This document shows, piece after piece, positions 9,191 through 18,063 of a stretch of 35,060 nt of DNA; positions within the stretch are counted from its first letter, which is position 1; each line of letters starts with the position of its first letter. Under the pieces are notes generated by a model, which made no database searches, was not told where the DNA came from, and worked only from the letters and a program-made list of their open reading frames with translations. The stretch is taken from NCBI GenBank assembly GCA_964579725.1, contig CAZOHG010000037.1, positions 1 through 35,060 of the forward strand. Direction: 5' to 3'. This DNA is from CAZOHG01 sp964579725. GTDB lineage: Bacteria > Zhuqueibacterota > JdFR-76 > BMS3Abin05. The translations under genes and the position numbers were made by a program.

Positions 9191-9293
9191 CTTTTTTAAA
9201 GGGGACTGCTTCCCTAAAGATCAAAATAACAAGAAGCTGTTGCAACGCTTACAGAGATTGAAAGATGCTTCCCATAGAAAAGGAGGGAGAAAG

Positions 9294-9680
9294 ATGGCTG
9301 ACAATCGAAACAACGACCAAAAAAACGAATTCCTTTTCTTGCAATTAATCATGACATTTGAAACGGCTGCCTGGCAGCAAATGGGAAAAATCAAAAATCC
9401 CATGACCGACAAAATTGAACGCGATCTTTCACAGGCTCAGCTCTCCATTGACATGTTGGATATGATTAAGGCTAAAACGGCCGGAAATTTAACGGACAAT
9501 GAAAAGCGCGTACTGGACAAAACGCTTGCCGACCTGAAACTGAATTTTGTGGATGAGCTGGAAAAAGATCGAAAAGAAAAAGAGAAGAAAGCACAAGAAG
9601 CCCAAAAGAAAGAGGAAAAACCTGCTGAAGAGCCGAAAGCTTCTGACAAAGAAAAGAAGGAATCGTCCGAAAAGAAGTAG
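9294..9680 (+). CDS. DUF1844 domain-containing protein
   Basis: This is a small soluble protein (128 aa) of the DUF1844 family. The conserved part, residues ~10-90, carries FLFLQLIMTFETAAWQQMGK, then an Asn-Pro step (KIKNPMTDKIERDL) and a helical stretch with AQLSIDMLDMIKAKTAGNL and EKRVLDKTLADL. The last ~38 residues are a Lys/Glu-rich, probably disordered or coiled tail that varies among relatives. The ATG at 9294 was chosen over an upstream in-frame TTG because it follows a textbook AAAAGGAGGGAG Shine-Dalgarno. It stands 103 bases after recG and 138 before the DUF2723 gene. Function is unknown; the strong ribosome-binding site suggests good expression. Confidence 0.85.
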   Translation: MADNRNNDQKNEFLFLQLIMTFETAAWQQMGKIKNPMTDKIERDLSQAQLSIDMLDMIKAKTAGNLTDNEKRVLDKTLADLKLNFVDELEKDRKEKEKKAQEAQKKEEKPAEEPKASDKEKKESSEKK

Positions 9681-9818
9681 CTCCCGTTTGGGCTGGAAGG
9701 TTTGCCAGAAGGAAGAGGCCGGGGGAAGTTGATTTGTCTTTTTGTTTCGAAAATGGAAAGAAAGTTCCGTAAAATTGCTTTTGACATGGTGGGTGATTAG
9801 CTTGGAGGAAGAAACCGA

Positions 9819-12437
9819 ATGAATCGAAATCGGATCGTTAACCGCTGGGTCGCAGCGGGTGTTTTTATTGTAGCTTTTTTAACGTACTTGCGTACCATTG
9901 CCCCGGACGTGTCGTTCTGGGATTGCGGTGAGTTTATTGCATGTTCCTACACCATGAGTGTCATGCATCCTCCGGGCGCGCCCCTTTTTACCATCATCGG
10001 CCGTTTTTTTACGCTATTCCCCTTTAAAAATGTGGCGTGGCGGGTGAATTTTATTTCCGTTTTGTCCAGTGGGCTCACCATCATGCTTTTGTACCTAATC
10101 ATTGTCCGCCTGGTCAATATGTGGCGTGGCGAGCCCAAAAATGCTACCGACCGCTGGATTACCTACGGAGGGGCGGTTATTGGTGCTCTGGCTTTTGCCT
10201 TTTCGGACAGTTTTTGGTTCAATGCCGTGGAGGCGGAAGTGTACGCCATGAGCATGCTTTTCACTTCGTTGGTGGTGTGGCTTATTTTAAAATGGCGGGA
10301 CGATCCCACGGGTGGGTACAACGAAAAATATCTGGTTCTGATTGTCTATTTGTTCTGGCTGGCAACCGGCGTGCACCTGCTCAATTTGCTGGCTTTCCCG
10401 TTTATTTTTCTAATCGTTTATTTTGAAAATAACCTTACAGTTAAACGCCTGGTCTGGGTGGTGTTTTTACAAGTGGGTATTCCCCTGACGCTGTACATCT
10501 TGTTTTTCCATTACGATCCCACCCAAATGGGGTACGAGCAATTTATGAGACACCAGGCCACTGCCTGGAAATTTTTCCAATACACGGCGGCGATTGTCCT
10601 TGTTGTGTCTCTGTATTATTTGTACAAAGTGGATCGAAAGGCCTTTAAGCTTTGGTGGATTATTCCGCTGCTCTTTATAATCGGGTACTCAACTTACCTG
10701 ATTATTTATATTCGCTCTCACATGAATCCGCCCATTGATGAAAATGACCCGGAAACCTGGGAAGCTTTGAAGGACTATCTGGCGCGCAAACAGTACGGCG
10801 AGAACAGCCTCTTGCTCACCATTTTTACCCGAAAAGCCCCCTTTTGGTCGTACCAGATTAGCAAAATGTACATTCGCTATTTTGGCTGGCAATTTATTGG
10901 AACCGGCACTTCACTCGGAAAAGACGGGTATATTTCCGAAATTATTAGCTTGAGAGGCCTTTACGGGTTGCCCTTTCTGTTGGGCATGATTGGCGCCGTT
11001 CACCATTTTACGAAAGATTGGAAACGGGGACTGGCCGTGCTTTTCCTGTTTTTTATGATGGGAATTGCTATCGTTTTGTACGTTAATCAGGACAACCCAC
11101 AACCGAGGGAGCGGGATTATTCGTACGTGGGGAGTTTTTTTGCATTCGCTGTGTGGATTGGGATTGGAGCCGTGGCGGTTCTGGATACGTTGGCCGAATT
11201 TCTAAAGAAGCGAAAAACGTGGCTCAGACCATCTTTGTTAGCCGCCCTTTTGGTCATGGCTTTGGCGGTTCCCATAAATATGTTTGCTTTTAATTTTCAT
11301 TCGCACGACCGTTCCGGCAACTACGTGCCCTACGATTATTCCTACAATATTTTGCAGACCTGCGAACCCAACGGGATTGTGTTTACCAACGGTGACAATG
11401 ACACCTTCCCGCTGTGGTATCTGCAATATGTCCGAAATATTCGGACAGATGTGCGGCTGGTAAATCTTTCCTTGCTGAATACCTCGTGGTACATCAAGCA
11501 GTTGAAATACCGCGAGCCCAAAGTACCGATTTCCCTCAGCGATGATTTTATTGAACACATTGGGCTCTATCCCTGGGACAAGCCCAAGACGGTGGAAATC
11601 GGAGTCCCGGACACGGTGTACCAGAATGAAATCAATGAAATGAAAAAATACGATGAATTACCAGCCAAACCGTTGGAAAAGACAGGCAAAATCGAATTTA
11701 CGGTCAAACCCACCGTGGGGGGGCGCGCTTTGCGGGTGCAGGACATTATGGTCATGAATATTCTCATGGCGGACAATTGGCGCAAACCCATCTATTTTGC
11801 GGTTACCGTTTCCGATCAAAATAAAATCGGGCTCAATCCCTATATGCGAATGGACGGAATGGCCTTTAAGGTGATTCCGTTTAAGGGGATTGAAATCAGC
11901 GCCCACCGCTTATACGAAAATTTGTTCCACAAATTCCTGTTCCGAAACCTGAACAATCCAAAGGTCTACCTGGACGGAAAGACGAAGGGGTTGCTCATTA
12001 ATTACCGCTCGGCGTTCCTCCGCCTGGCTGCCTACTACCGATCCAAGGGACAAAAGAAAAAGGTGATTGAGGTGCTGGACAGAATGGAAGAGGTCATGCC
12101 CGAGAAGCTCATTCCTATTACCGACGACCGCTTGGAACTGTCCATCGGTAAAATGTACTGGGACGCCGGAAAACCGGAAGAGTTTGAGCGTCGGGCGAAA
12201 GCGATCATTAAGAAAAAGCCAAATAGTGTGGATGCGTACGTGTGGTTGCTGGATTTTTACCGCTACCAAAAACGGTACACGGATGCCATTAATCTCATGC
12301 AAAAATGGCTGGAACGGCATCCAAACGACAAACAGGCTCAGGCCGTGATCAAACAATTACAAACAGAACTGTCCAAAACCCAAAAAGATTCGGTGGTCGG
12401 AGGAACCGGGGTAATCCCGATTCAACCTAAGAAATAA
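9819..12437 (+). CDS. DUF2723 family GT-C-type membrane glycosyltransferase with C-terminal TPR-like region
   Basis: This is a large polytopic inner-membrane protein (872 aa). Many hydrophobic helices fill residues ~10-500. The first extracytoplasmic loop holds DVSFWDCGEF (Asp35, Glu38) and then HPPGAPLF, the DUF2723 signature and a position where GT-C enzymes keep acidic catalytic residues. The C-terminal ~350 residues are soluble. They include an exposed domain (FTNGDNDTFPLWYLQ) and, from ~720, helical repeats resembling TPRs (RLELSIGKMYWDAGKPEEFERRAK; AYVWLLDFYRYQKRYTDAI). DUF2723 is shared with human TMEM260, reported as an O-mannosyltransferase, so transfer of a sugar from a polyprenyl-phosphate donor to exported protein is plausible but inferred. 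The ATG follows TTGGAGGAAG. It is the first gene of a touching row that runs to purE. Confidence 0.85.
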   Translation: MNRNRIVNRWVAAGVFIVAFLTYLRTIAPDVSFWDCGEFIACSYTMSVMHPPGAPLFTIIGRFFTLFPFKNVAWRVNFISVLSSGLTIMLLYLIIVRLVNMWRGEPKNATDRWITYGGAVIGALAFAFSDSFWFNAVEAEVYAMSMLFTSLVVWLILKWRDDPTGGYNEKYLVLIVYLFWLATGVHLLNLLAFPFIFLIVYFENNLTVKRLVWVVFLQVGIPLTLYILFFHYDPTQMGYEQFMRHQATAWKFFQYTAAIVLVVSLYYLYKVDRKAFKLWWIIPLLFIIGYSTYLIIYIRSHMNPPIDENDPETWEALKDYLARKQYGENSLLLTIFTRKAPFWSYQISKMYIRYFGWQFIGTGTSLGKDGYISEIISLRGLYGLPFLLGMIGAVHHFTKDWKRGLAVLFLFFMMGIAIVLYVNQDNPQPRERDYSYVGSFFAFAVWIGIGAVAVLDTLAEFLKKRKTWLRPSLLAALLVMALAVPINMFAFNFHSHDRSGNYVPYDYSYNILQTCEPNGIVFTNGDNDTFPLWYLQYVRNIRTDVRLVNLSLLNTSWYIKQLKYREPKVPISLSDDFIEHIGLYPWDKPKTVEIGVPDTVYQNEINEMKKYDELPAKPLEKTGKIEFTVKPTVGGRALRVQDIMVMNILMADNWRKPIYFAVTVSDQNKIGLNPYMRMDGMAFKVIPFKGIEISAHRLYENLFHKFLFRNLNNPKVYLDGKTKGLLINYRSAFLRLAAYYRSKGQKKKVIEVLDRMEEVMPEKLIPITDDRLELSIGKMYWDAGKPEEFERRAKAIIKKKPNSVDAYVWLLDFYRYQKRYTDAINLMQKWLERHPNDKQAQAVIKQLQTELSKTQKDSVVGGTGVIPIQPKK

Positions 12438-13508
12438 ATGAAATCAACGCATTGGCGTGAGGAAGCGCTTCCGGTTACGGTAGTAATTCCTCACATTGGG
12501 AAAAGTGAAATTCTGTACACCTGTTTGCGTTCTTTGACAAACGAAACCCGAATTGCTTTTGACGTTCTTATTGTGGACAACGGCTCGGATCTGCAGGAAT
12601 CTCGCGTGGCCGAAATTTTACCGCGTTTCCGGATTGTCAAAAATGACCGAAATCTGGGGTTTGCCGGCGGATGCAACGCGGGGCTTCGGCAGGTACACAC
12701 TCCGTACGCTGTACTCCTGAACAACGATACGGAAGTCGGAGCCAATTGGCTCTCGAGTCTGGTCGCTTTTATGGAAGAAAATCCTCGGGTGGGAGCCTGC
12801 CAGCCTAAAATTTTGTCCCTGCGGTTTCCGGGGCAATTTGACTACGCCGGAGGCATGGGTGGTCTCTTGGATCGCTTCGGTTACCCCTTTGCCATCGGGC
12901 GTATTTTTGACTTTCTTGAGGAAGACACCGGGCAATACGACGGCCACTTCTCCGTTTTTTGGGCTTCCGGCACCGCTATGATGCTCAGGATGGCCGCGCT
13001 TGAAAAAACAGGGCTCCTGGACGAAGATTTTTTCGCGCATATGGAAGAAATCGATCTGTGCTGGCGGCTTCACCTGACCGGCTACGAAGTGGCGTCTGTT
13101 TCGGAGAGCGTGGTGTACCACTATTCCGGATATTCATTGGGGCACGAAGCGCACCGAAAAATGTATTTAAACCACCGCAATAATTGGGTCATGTTGCTGA
13201 AAAATTACGCCTGGCGTACGCTTTTGTGGCTGGTGCCCATGCGCTTGTTTTTTGAAGGCGCCACCTTAACGGTCTCAATTTTGAAACGGGATTTTAAGCG
13301 TGCCTGGGCCGTGGTTCGTGCCCTTGGCTTTGTTTTTCTGCACATTGGAAAAATTGGGAAAAAACATCGGGAGGTGCAAAAGCAGCGCCAGGTGTCCGAC
13401 CTCCGAATTTTCGAAAAATTGTACCGGGGTAGTATTGTGTGGCAGTATTTCGTACGGGGTAGGAAGCGGGTGAGTGAGCTGAAGGGATGTTTGGTGTGGA
13501 GGAAGTAA
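12438..13508 (+). CDS. Family 2 glycosyltransferase (WbbL/rhamnosyltransferase-like)
   Basis: This is a GT-A-fold inverting glycosyltransferase (356 aa), cytoplasmic or peripheral at the inner membrane, that adds a sugar to a lipid-linked glycan or similar acceptor. Landmarks are VTVVIPHIGKSEILYTCLRSL at the N-terminus, VLIVDNGSD, NLGFAGGCNAGL, VLLNNDTEV (metal/nucleotide site) and the downstream acidic motif HMEEIDLCWRLHLTGYEV. A hydrophobic segment near residues 250-270 (LLWLVPMRLFFEGATLTVSI) probably anchors it. The ATG directly follows the TAA of the DUF2723 gene with no spacer, so translation is likely coupled. The donor sugar cannot be inferred. Confidence 0.92.
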   Translation: MKSTHWREEALPVTVVIPHIGKSEILYTCLRSLTNETRIAFDVLIVDNGSDLQESRVAEILPRFRIVKNDRNLGFAGGCNAGLRQVHTPYAVLLNNDTEVGANWLSSLVAFMEENPRVGACQPKILSLRFPGQFDYAGGMGGLLDRFGYPFAIGRIFDFLEEDTGQYDGHFSVFWASGTAMMLRMAALEKTGLLDEDFFAHMEEIDLCWRLHLTGYEVASVSESVVYHYSGYSLGHEAHRKMYLNHRNNWVMLLKNYAWRTLLWLVPMRLFFEGATLTVSILKRDFKRAWAVVRALGFVFLHIGKIGKKHREVQKQRQVSDLRIFEKLYRGSIVWQYFVRGRKRVSELKGCLVWRK

Positions 13509-14437
13509 CCTACCGAGAAACGACTTGTCCCATTTGTGGTGGAAATGAAAAAACCAGAGTTTTTGACGGCTTTGATCGGTACGACAAGTCTTTTGCTGAA
13601 AAATATCCGGTGTGGCGGTGCGAAAAGTGCGGGACGCTATACGTCAACCCTTTGCCCGTTCCACGCCATTGGGACACCTTTTTCCCTGCGGACATTCTCA
13701 ATCCGTTTTTGGAATTTGAGGCCAATCACCAGGATTTTTTCCAGAAATTGTACGCTTTCATTCATCCTTACGCACTGGGTTGGAAGAGAAAACACGTGGA
13801 GAAAATTGCAGGCGTCGGGCGAATCTTGGATGTGGAATGCGGAAACGGGGATTTTCTTTTTTCCATGCGCCGCCATTTGTGGGAGGTGGTGGGAACGGAG
13901 CGAATTCGGCGCTACGCTCAATTTGCGCGTCAAACATTGGGATTACAGGTTTTTGACGAATTGGGTGACCTTACCGCCACGTACGAAAACCATTTCGACG
14001 CCGTGACGTTTTGGCATTCCTTCTCCCGATTCGGCAATCCCGCGGAAATTTTAACCCTCGTGCAAAAACTCCTGCGGAACGAGGGCTTTTTGTTCATTGG
14101 CATTCCCAACGTACGCTCCTTGGATTTTTATTTTTACGGGAAAGATTGGGCCGCTCTGGACATCCCACGCCGCATTTTTCATATTTCGCCGGTGCAAATG
14201 CGGACATTTGCCCGCAAGCAGGGCTGGAAGATTGTGCGCGAACACCCCATTGGGCTGGATTTTTACTACAACGCCCTGCTGAGCGAAAAAATCCGGTTGC
14301 GGCGCCAACAAAAAACGGGGGCACTGGCGGCGTTACGCTACTTCAGGGGAATGGTTGTGGCCACGCTTTCGCGCATTCTGGGGATTACAAATAACGGATC
14401 GGGCATGTTGTATGTTTTGCAAAAGAGGGCGTCATGA
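13487..14437 (+). CDS. Class I SAM-dependent methyltransferase-like protein with N-terminal zinc-ribbon Cys pairs
   Basis: The 316-aa protein has the architecture of polysaccharide/sugar methyltransferases. N-terminal Cys pairs CPIC (14, 17) and CEKC (45, 48) are followed by a Rossmann methyltransferase domain from ~105. Motif I reads ILDVECGNGDF (113-123): the Asp-x-x-Cys-Gly-Asn-Gly core is kept, but the first Gly is Glu117. The usual motif around the catalytic centre (HVLEHVPDP type) is degenerate: WHSFSRFGNP. It overlaps the GT2 gene by 22 bases with ATG at 13487. A GTG at 13496, 9 bases after GAAGGG, is an alternative start with a better-spaced ribosome site. Context suggests a role in modifying a cell-surface glycan. 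Activity is not certain given the altered motifs. Confidence 0.8.
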   Translation: MFGVEEVTYRETTCPICGGNEKTRVFDGFDRYDKSFAEKYPVWRCEKCGTLYVNPLPVPRHWDTFFPADILNPFLEFEANHQDFFQKLYAFIHPYALGWKRKHVEKIAGVGRILDVECGNGDFLFSMRRHLWEVVGTERIRRYAQFARQTLGLQVFDELGDLTATYENHFDAVTFWHSFSRFGNPAEILTLVQKLLRNEGFLFIGIPNVRSLDFYFYGKDWAALDIPRRIFHISPVQMRTFARKQGWKIVREHPIGLDFYYNALLSEKIRLRRQQKTGALAALRYFRGMVVATLSRILGITNNGSGMLYVLQKRAS

Positions 14438-15402
14438 CCAAAAAAACGCTCTCGTTTCTTTTGAAATTGACGGTCAGCATTCTTTTGTTGATTTTTCTCC
14501 TGAAGAAAATTGGCGTTCAGAATTTTCTGGATTATTTGGGAAAAGCAAAACCCGGCTGGATTCTGGCTGGAATCGGCTCCTTTTTGGTGAGTAACTTCTT
14601 GGGCTCGCTTCAATGGTTTTTACTCATGAAACGAAGCGGAATGTCATTAAACTACGGGGAAACCCTTCGCTATTATTTTATCGGCTTGTTTTTTAATAAT
14701 TTTTTCCTTAGTAATTTGGGCGGGGATGTTTTTCGGATTTACTATGCGTCCCGTTCGTCGGAGCAAACGGCCGGGGCCATTTCCACCGTATTTTTGGATC
14801 GCTTTATCGGTTTCACAATGTTGACCTTTCTCTCGCTCGTGGGGGGACTTTTGGTTTTGCAGAAAAATTACCTTAAAACCATTTTCCCGGTGCTGTTTGT
14901 CACTCTTTTTTTTTGGTTTTTGATTTTTCTAATTTTTTTCAACCGTCCGTTGGCGCGGAAGTTTTACCCGGTTTTTAGCTGGCTTTTCCCGGAATCGATG
15001 GTTCGAAAAATGGTGGATTTGTACGAGGTGGTTCACCAATTTCGACACGCAAAAATGTACTTGCTGGGTCTCATGGGAATTAGTTTATTTGTCCAGTTTT
15101 TCCGCGTGGGTATTCACTATTTTGCAGGTTTGGCGTTGGGTGTACACGTAGGATTTCAATTTTTCATGCTCTTCATTCCGCTCATTGCCCTGCTTGCCAG
15201 CCTGCCCATTTCTATTGGCGGCTTGGGGGTTCGGGAACAATCCGGTGTTGTGTTGTTTGCCAGGCTTGGGTTGTCCGCCGGTGTCACGGCTTCCATGGAA
15301 TTTTTGGCCTATTTAATGACGATTACCGGTTCGCTGCCCGGCGCAGCACTGTTCCTCTTTGCCAACTCGAAGAAGGGAGGGAAAAAAGATGAAACGCTTT
15401 AG
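14434..15402 (+). CDS. Lysylphosphatidylglycerol synthase TM-region / UPF0104 (YbhN/AglD-like) membrane protein
   Basis: This is an inner-membrane protein of 322 aa with about eight hydrophobic helices and no C-terminal catalytic domain. Family landmarks are FLGSLQWFLLMKRSGM, FFNNFFLSNLGGDVFRIYYAS, STVFLDRFIGFTMLTFLS and, near the end, LPISIGGLGVREQSGV. This is the flippase-like half of MprF proteins. Free-standing members often sit in glycan clusters and are thought to help move lipid-linked molecules or support glycosylation (AglD in haloarchaea). It overlaps the methyltransferase gene by 4 bases (ATGA), a coupled arrangement. A lipid-linked sugar transport or transfer role is inferred from neighbours. 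Confidence 0.88.
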   Translation: MTKKTLSFLLKLTVSILLLIFLLKKIGVQNFLDYLGKAKPGWILAGIGSFLVSNFLGSLQWFLLMKRSGMSLNYGETLRYYFIGLFFNNFFLSNLGGDVFRIYYASRSSEQTAGAISTVFLDRFIGFTMLTFLSLVGGLLVLQKNYLKTIFPVLFVTLFFWFLIFLIFFNRPLARKFYPVFSWLFPESMVRKMVDLYEVVHQFRHAKMYLLGLMGISLFVQFFRVGIHYFAGLALGVHVGFQFFMLFIPLIALLASLPISIGGLGVREQSGVVLFARLGLSAGVTASMEFLAYLMTITGSLPGAALFLFANSKKGGKKDETL

Positions 15403-16435
15403 GTGGGTCATCGGTCTTTTGCTCTTGGTTTTACTTTTTAGCAATTGCTACCGGCGTGAGGTGGGCGTTGAGCCGGAACAAAGAATTTACGTTTTTGCGC
15501 CGGACACCGTGTGGCAGCAGGTCGGGGCAACGTTGGATTCCGTTTTTAACCGCGGCATTCGTACACCGCAATACGAAAAGTATTTGCAGTTAAAATACAT
15601 TCCCAATGCAGACGACATGGACAAATACACTTTGCACCGGAACCTGATGTTCGTGGCTACGTTGGACTCAAAAGGGCCGATTGCCGATTTGTTGACGCGT
15701 AGTCTTTCGTCTTCCGGCGCTTTGGAAAGTGTGAAAAAAGGCCAGAATTTTTTGTTCAAAAAAGAAAACCTTTGGGCGGAAAATCAGTTAATCCTCATGT
15801 TGACTTCTGTGAATGCAGATTCGCTAAATCGAAAAATTAAGCGCTACAAAAATCAAATTTTCGACCTTTATTTTAACCGGTATTTGCTGCAATTGAAAAG
15901 GGAAATGTACCGGCGGTTGGAGCAGAAAAAACTCGAAAAAGAGCTGTTGAAAAAATACCAGTGGCAGGTACGGGTGCAGCACGATTATTTTATTGCCTGG
16001 GAGTCACCGGACACAGGGTTCGTTTTCCTGCGCCGCACACTGCCAGAACGCTGGTTGTACGTGCGGTGGCTGGATTCGGACAATCCGTCGCTCATTACAA
16101 AGGCGTGGGTGTTAAATCAGCGAGATTCGGTAGGGGTTTGGTTTTACGGGGGAGACAAGGTTAATCGTCAGTACGTGAAAACACAGGAAGTAAACTTTCT
16201 CGGGCGTCGCGCTCTTCGTGTGGACGGCCTTTGGGAAAACGATCAAAAAGTGGCCGGCGGGCCGTTTCGAGAATATGTTTTTTACGACGAGCCGACCTCG
16301 CGCATTTACATTTTGGATGAGGCTGTTTTCGATCCCCGGGATGTGTACGGAAAATTGCCCTATTTGCTGCAATTGGACGTCATGGCGCACACATTTAAAA
16401 CGCTTGTGGACATTCAAAGAGGCGGAGGAAAATAG
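15389..16435 (+). CDS. DUF4837 family putative lipoprotein
   Basis: This is a 348-aa exported protein of unknown function, typical of FCB-group bacteria. The first 21 residues are a signal sequence ending LLFSNC, where Cys would be lipidated; the -1 Asn and -3 Phe make the lipobox non-standard. The body carries DUF4837 features: an early DTVWQQVGATLDSVF helix, RNLMFVATL, a long amphipathic Lys-rich helix (about residues 150-190), and the C-terminal run ALRVDGLWENDQKVAGGPF followed by YVFYDEPTSRIYILD. The ATG at 15389 follows GGGAGGGAAAAAAG. Upstream in-frame codons lie inside the preceding gene and lack a signal peptide. It overlaps the membrane-protein gene by 14 bases and purE by 1. Confidence 0.82.
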   Translation: MKRFRWVIGLLLLVLLFSNCYRREVGVEPEQRIYVFAPDTVWQQVGATLDSVFNRGIRTPQYEKYLQLKYIPNADDMDKYTLHRNLMFVATLDSKGPIADLLTRSLSSSGALESVKKGQNFLFKKENLWAENQLILMLTSVNADSLNRKIKRYKNQIFDLYFNRYLLQLKREMYRRLEQKKLEKELLKKYQWQVRVQHDYFIAWESPDTGFVFLRRTLPERWLYVRWLDSDNPSLITKAWVLNQRDSVGVWFYGGDKVNRQYVKTQEVNFLGRRALRVDGLWENDQKVAGGPFREYVFYDEPTSRIYILDEAVFDPRDVYGKLPYLLQLDVMAHTFKTLVDIQRGGGK

Positions 16436-16899
16436 TGGAAAATCCCTTGGTTGCCATTGTTGTTGGAAGTACATCCGACCGCACTTTTGCCGAACACACG
16501 GAAAAATACCTGACCTATTTTGGCATTCCGTTTGTCTCGCGTGTTCTTTCCGCACACAGAAATGCCGGGGAGTTGACTGCTTTTTTGAAGCAGGCCGAGG
16601 CTGAAGGCGTGCAGGTTTTTATTGCTCAGGCGGGTATGGCGGCCCATTTGCCCGGGGTCATTGCTGCACAAACAGCCCGACCCGTAGTGGGGGTTCCGCT
16701 GCCGGGGTCGGCGCTTAATGGTGTTGACGCACTTTTGTCGGAGGTCCAAATGCCGTCCGGAATTCCTGTAGCTACTTTGGCAATCGGCAAGGCGGGGGCT
16801 GTTAATGCCGCCGTGCTGGCCGCTGAAATCTTGGCCCTCTCGCACCCCGAAATCGCAGTCAAATTAAAGGAATTTCGTTCCCGAGGGGCCAAATTGTAA
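16435..16899 (+). CDS. purE: 5-(carboxyamino)imidazole ribonucleotide mutase (PurE, class I)
   Basis: PurE converts N5-carboxyaminoimidazole ribonucleotide to CAIR in purine synthesis in the cytoplasm. The full short length (154 aa) is present, with VGSTSDRTFAE (phosphate/substrate loop), SAHR with its catalytic His, AQAGMAAHLPGVIAA, and LLSEVQMPSGIPVATLAIG followed by AGAVNAA, all typical of class I PurE octamers. Class I normally works with PurK, which is not in this window. The start is GTG, sharing one base with the TAG of the DUF4837 gene, so it appears translationally coupled to an envelope row rather than placed in a pur operon. Confidence 0.95.
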   Translation: MENPLVAIVVGSTSDRTFAEHTEKYLTYFGIPFVSRVLSAHRNAGELTAFLKQAEAEGVQVFIAQAGMAAHLPGVIAAQTARPVVGVPLPGSALNGVDALLSEVQMPSGIPVATLAIGKAGAVNAAVLAAEILALSHPEIAVKLKEFRSRGAKL

Positions 16900-17022
16900 G
16901 TAAAAGTCCATTAATTTCAATAAAAATCAAGTGAAAAACAGCCTGAAATTTGCGTCAAAATGAAAAGTGAAGCAGTTTTCGGTTGTTTTGTGAACCCATT
17001 TTAAAGAAGTGAGGGAGCCAGC

Positions 17023-17997
17023 GTGGAAGAAAAATTCAAAGTAACGGTTATTGGAACGGTTGTCAGAGACACGATTTACCCGTACAAAGGGGAGCCTATT
17101 CAAGGTTGGGGAGGCATTTACTACACCCTGTCCCATCTCTCGGGAATTTTGAGGGATGAAGCCGTCATCGAGCCGGTTTTTTATTTGGGCTACGACGCGT
17201 ACGACGCCTTCCTTCAGCTTTTGCGCGAAAAATTCCCCAACGTTCGTTTGGACGGGATTAAAAAAATCGACCAGAAAAACAACCAGGTAATTCTTCGGTA
17301 CGTCACGCAAGAATACCGGGAGGAAACCTCCAATTACATTCCCCCTCCGCTGCCCTTTGATTTAATTCAACCCTTTGTTCGGAATGAGGTGATTTTGCTC
17401 AATTTTATTTCCGGCTACGAAGTGACCCTGGAAACCTGCCGGAGGATTTCCGAAGAGAAAACGGGCTATTTTTACGTCGATTTCCACAGTTTGGCTTTTG
17501 GCCGAAATGAAGATGGCACGCGGTTCTACCAGCGTCCCAAAAATTGGCAGGATTGGGTTCGTTTTCCCGACATTCTCCAAATGAATGAAAAGGAAGCGGA
17601 AACGCTGGCGGCGCGTCCGCTCGTGAATTTAGAAGATTTTAAGAATTTCGCCGGTGAATTGGTGCAAACAAGCCGAAATATTGTGAACATGACGCTGGGT
17701 TCCAGAGGCTCGGTTTTGGCGTTTTTGCAACACGGAAAACCGGAGGTGCACTATTTTAAGCCGCTCCGTGTAAACAAAGTGGTGGACGCCACCGGGTGCG
17801 GCGATTCCTTTGCAACGGGATTTATTTCGCATTATCTGAAAACCAAAGATCCCATTGCGTCGGCAATGTACGGCAATGTGACCGGTGGACTCAATTGCAC
17901 GTTTCCGAGTACCAGCAAGGTCGATCGGATTCATTTGCAAATTGAAAAAGCGATTGAATCCTACCGGAAAGACGACATTTTTGAGGTTGAAGATTAG
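17023..17997 (+). CDS. PfkB (ribokinase-like) family carbohydrate kinase
   Basis: This cytoplasmic ATP-dependent kinase (324 aa) probably acts on a sugar or nucleoside. The N-terminal strand KVTVIGTVVRDTIYP and the GWGGIYYTLSHLSGIL segment correspond to the family's substrate-side Gly-Gly region. The C-terminal PfkB signature is DATGCGDSFATGF (Asp255 to Asp261). Asp261 is the expected catalytic base and GCGD forms the anion hole, with Cys259 in place of the usual Ala. The GTG start at 17023 sits behind GAGGGAG. A 123-base gap separates it from purE; the RmlD-like gene follows within about 70 bases, suggesting a shared transcript. The substrate is unknown, and the neighbours hint at sugar activation. 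Confidence 0.88.
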   Translation: MEEKFKVTVIGTVVRDTIYPYKGEPIQGWGGIYYTLSHLSGILRDEAVIEPVFYLGYDAYDAFLQLLREKFPNVRLDGIKKIDQKNNQVILRYVTQEYREETSNYIPPPLPFDLIQPFVRNEVILLNFISGYEVTLETCRRISEEKTGYFYVDFHSLAFGRNEDGTRFYQRPKNWQDWVRFPDILQMNEKEAETLAARPLVNLEDFKNFAGELVQTSRNIVNMTLGSRGSVLAFLQHGKPEVHYFKPLRVNKVVDATGCGDSFATGFISHYLKTKDPIASAMYGNVTGGLNCTFPSTSKVDRIHLQIEKAIESYRKDDIFEVED

Positions 17998-18063
17998 AGA
18001 ATCGGGGTCGAAACCAAATTTCTTATTTGGAATGAGCAAAAAGTGCAAGTGGGAGAACGAAGA

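Noticed and set aside
9190..9225. Hairpin AGGGGA/TTCCCT after recG as a terminator
   Set aside because: The stem is six pairs with one G-U, the extension is mismatched, and no T-run follows.
9781..9803. TTGACA upstream of the DUF2723 gene as a -35 box
   Set aside because: No acceptable -10 hexamer lies at 16-18 bases, and the ribosome-binding site occupies the place where transcription would start.
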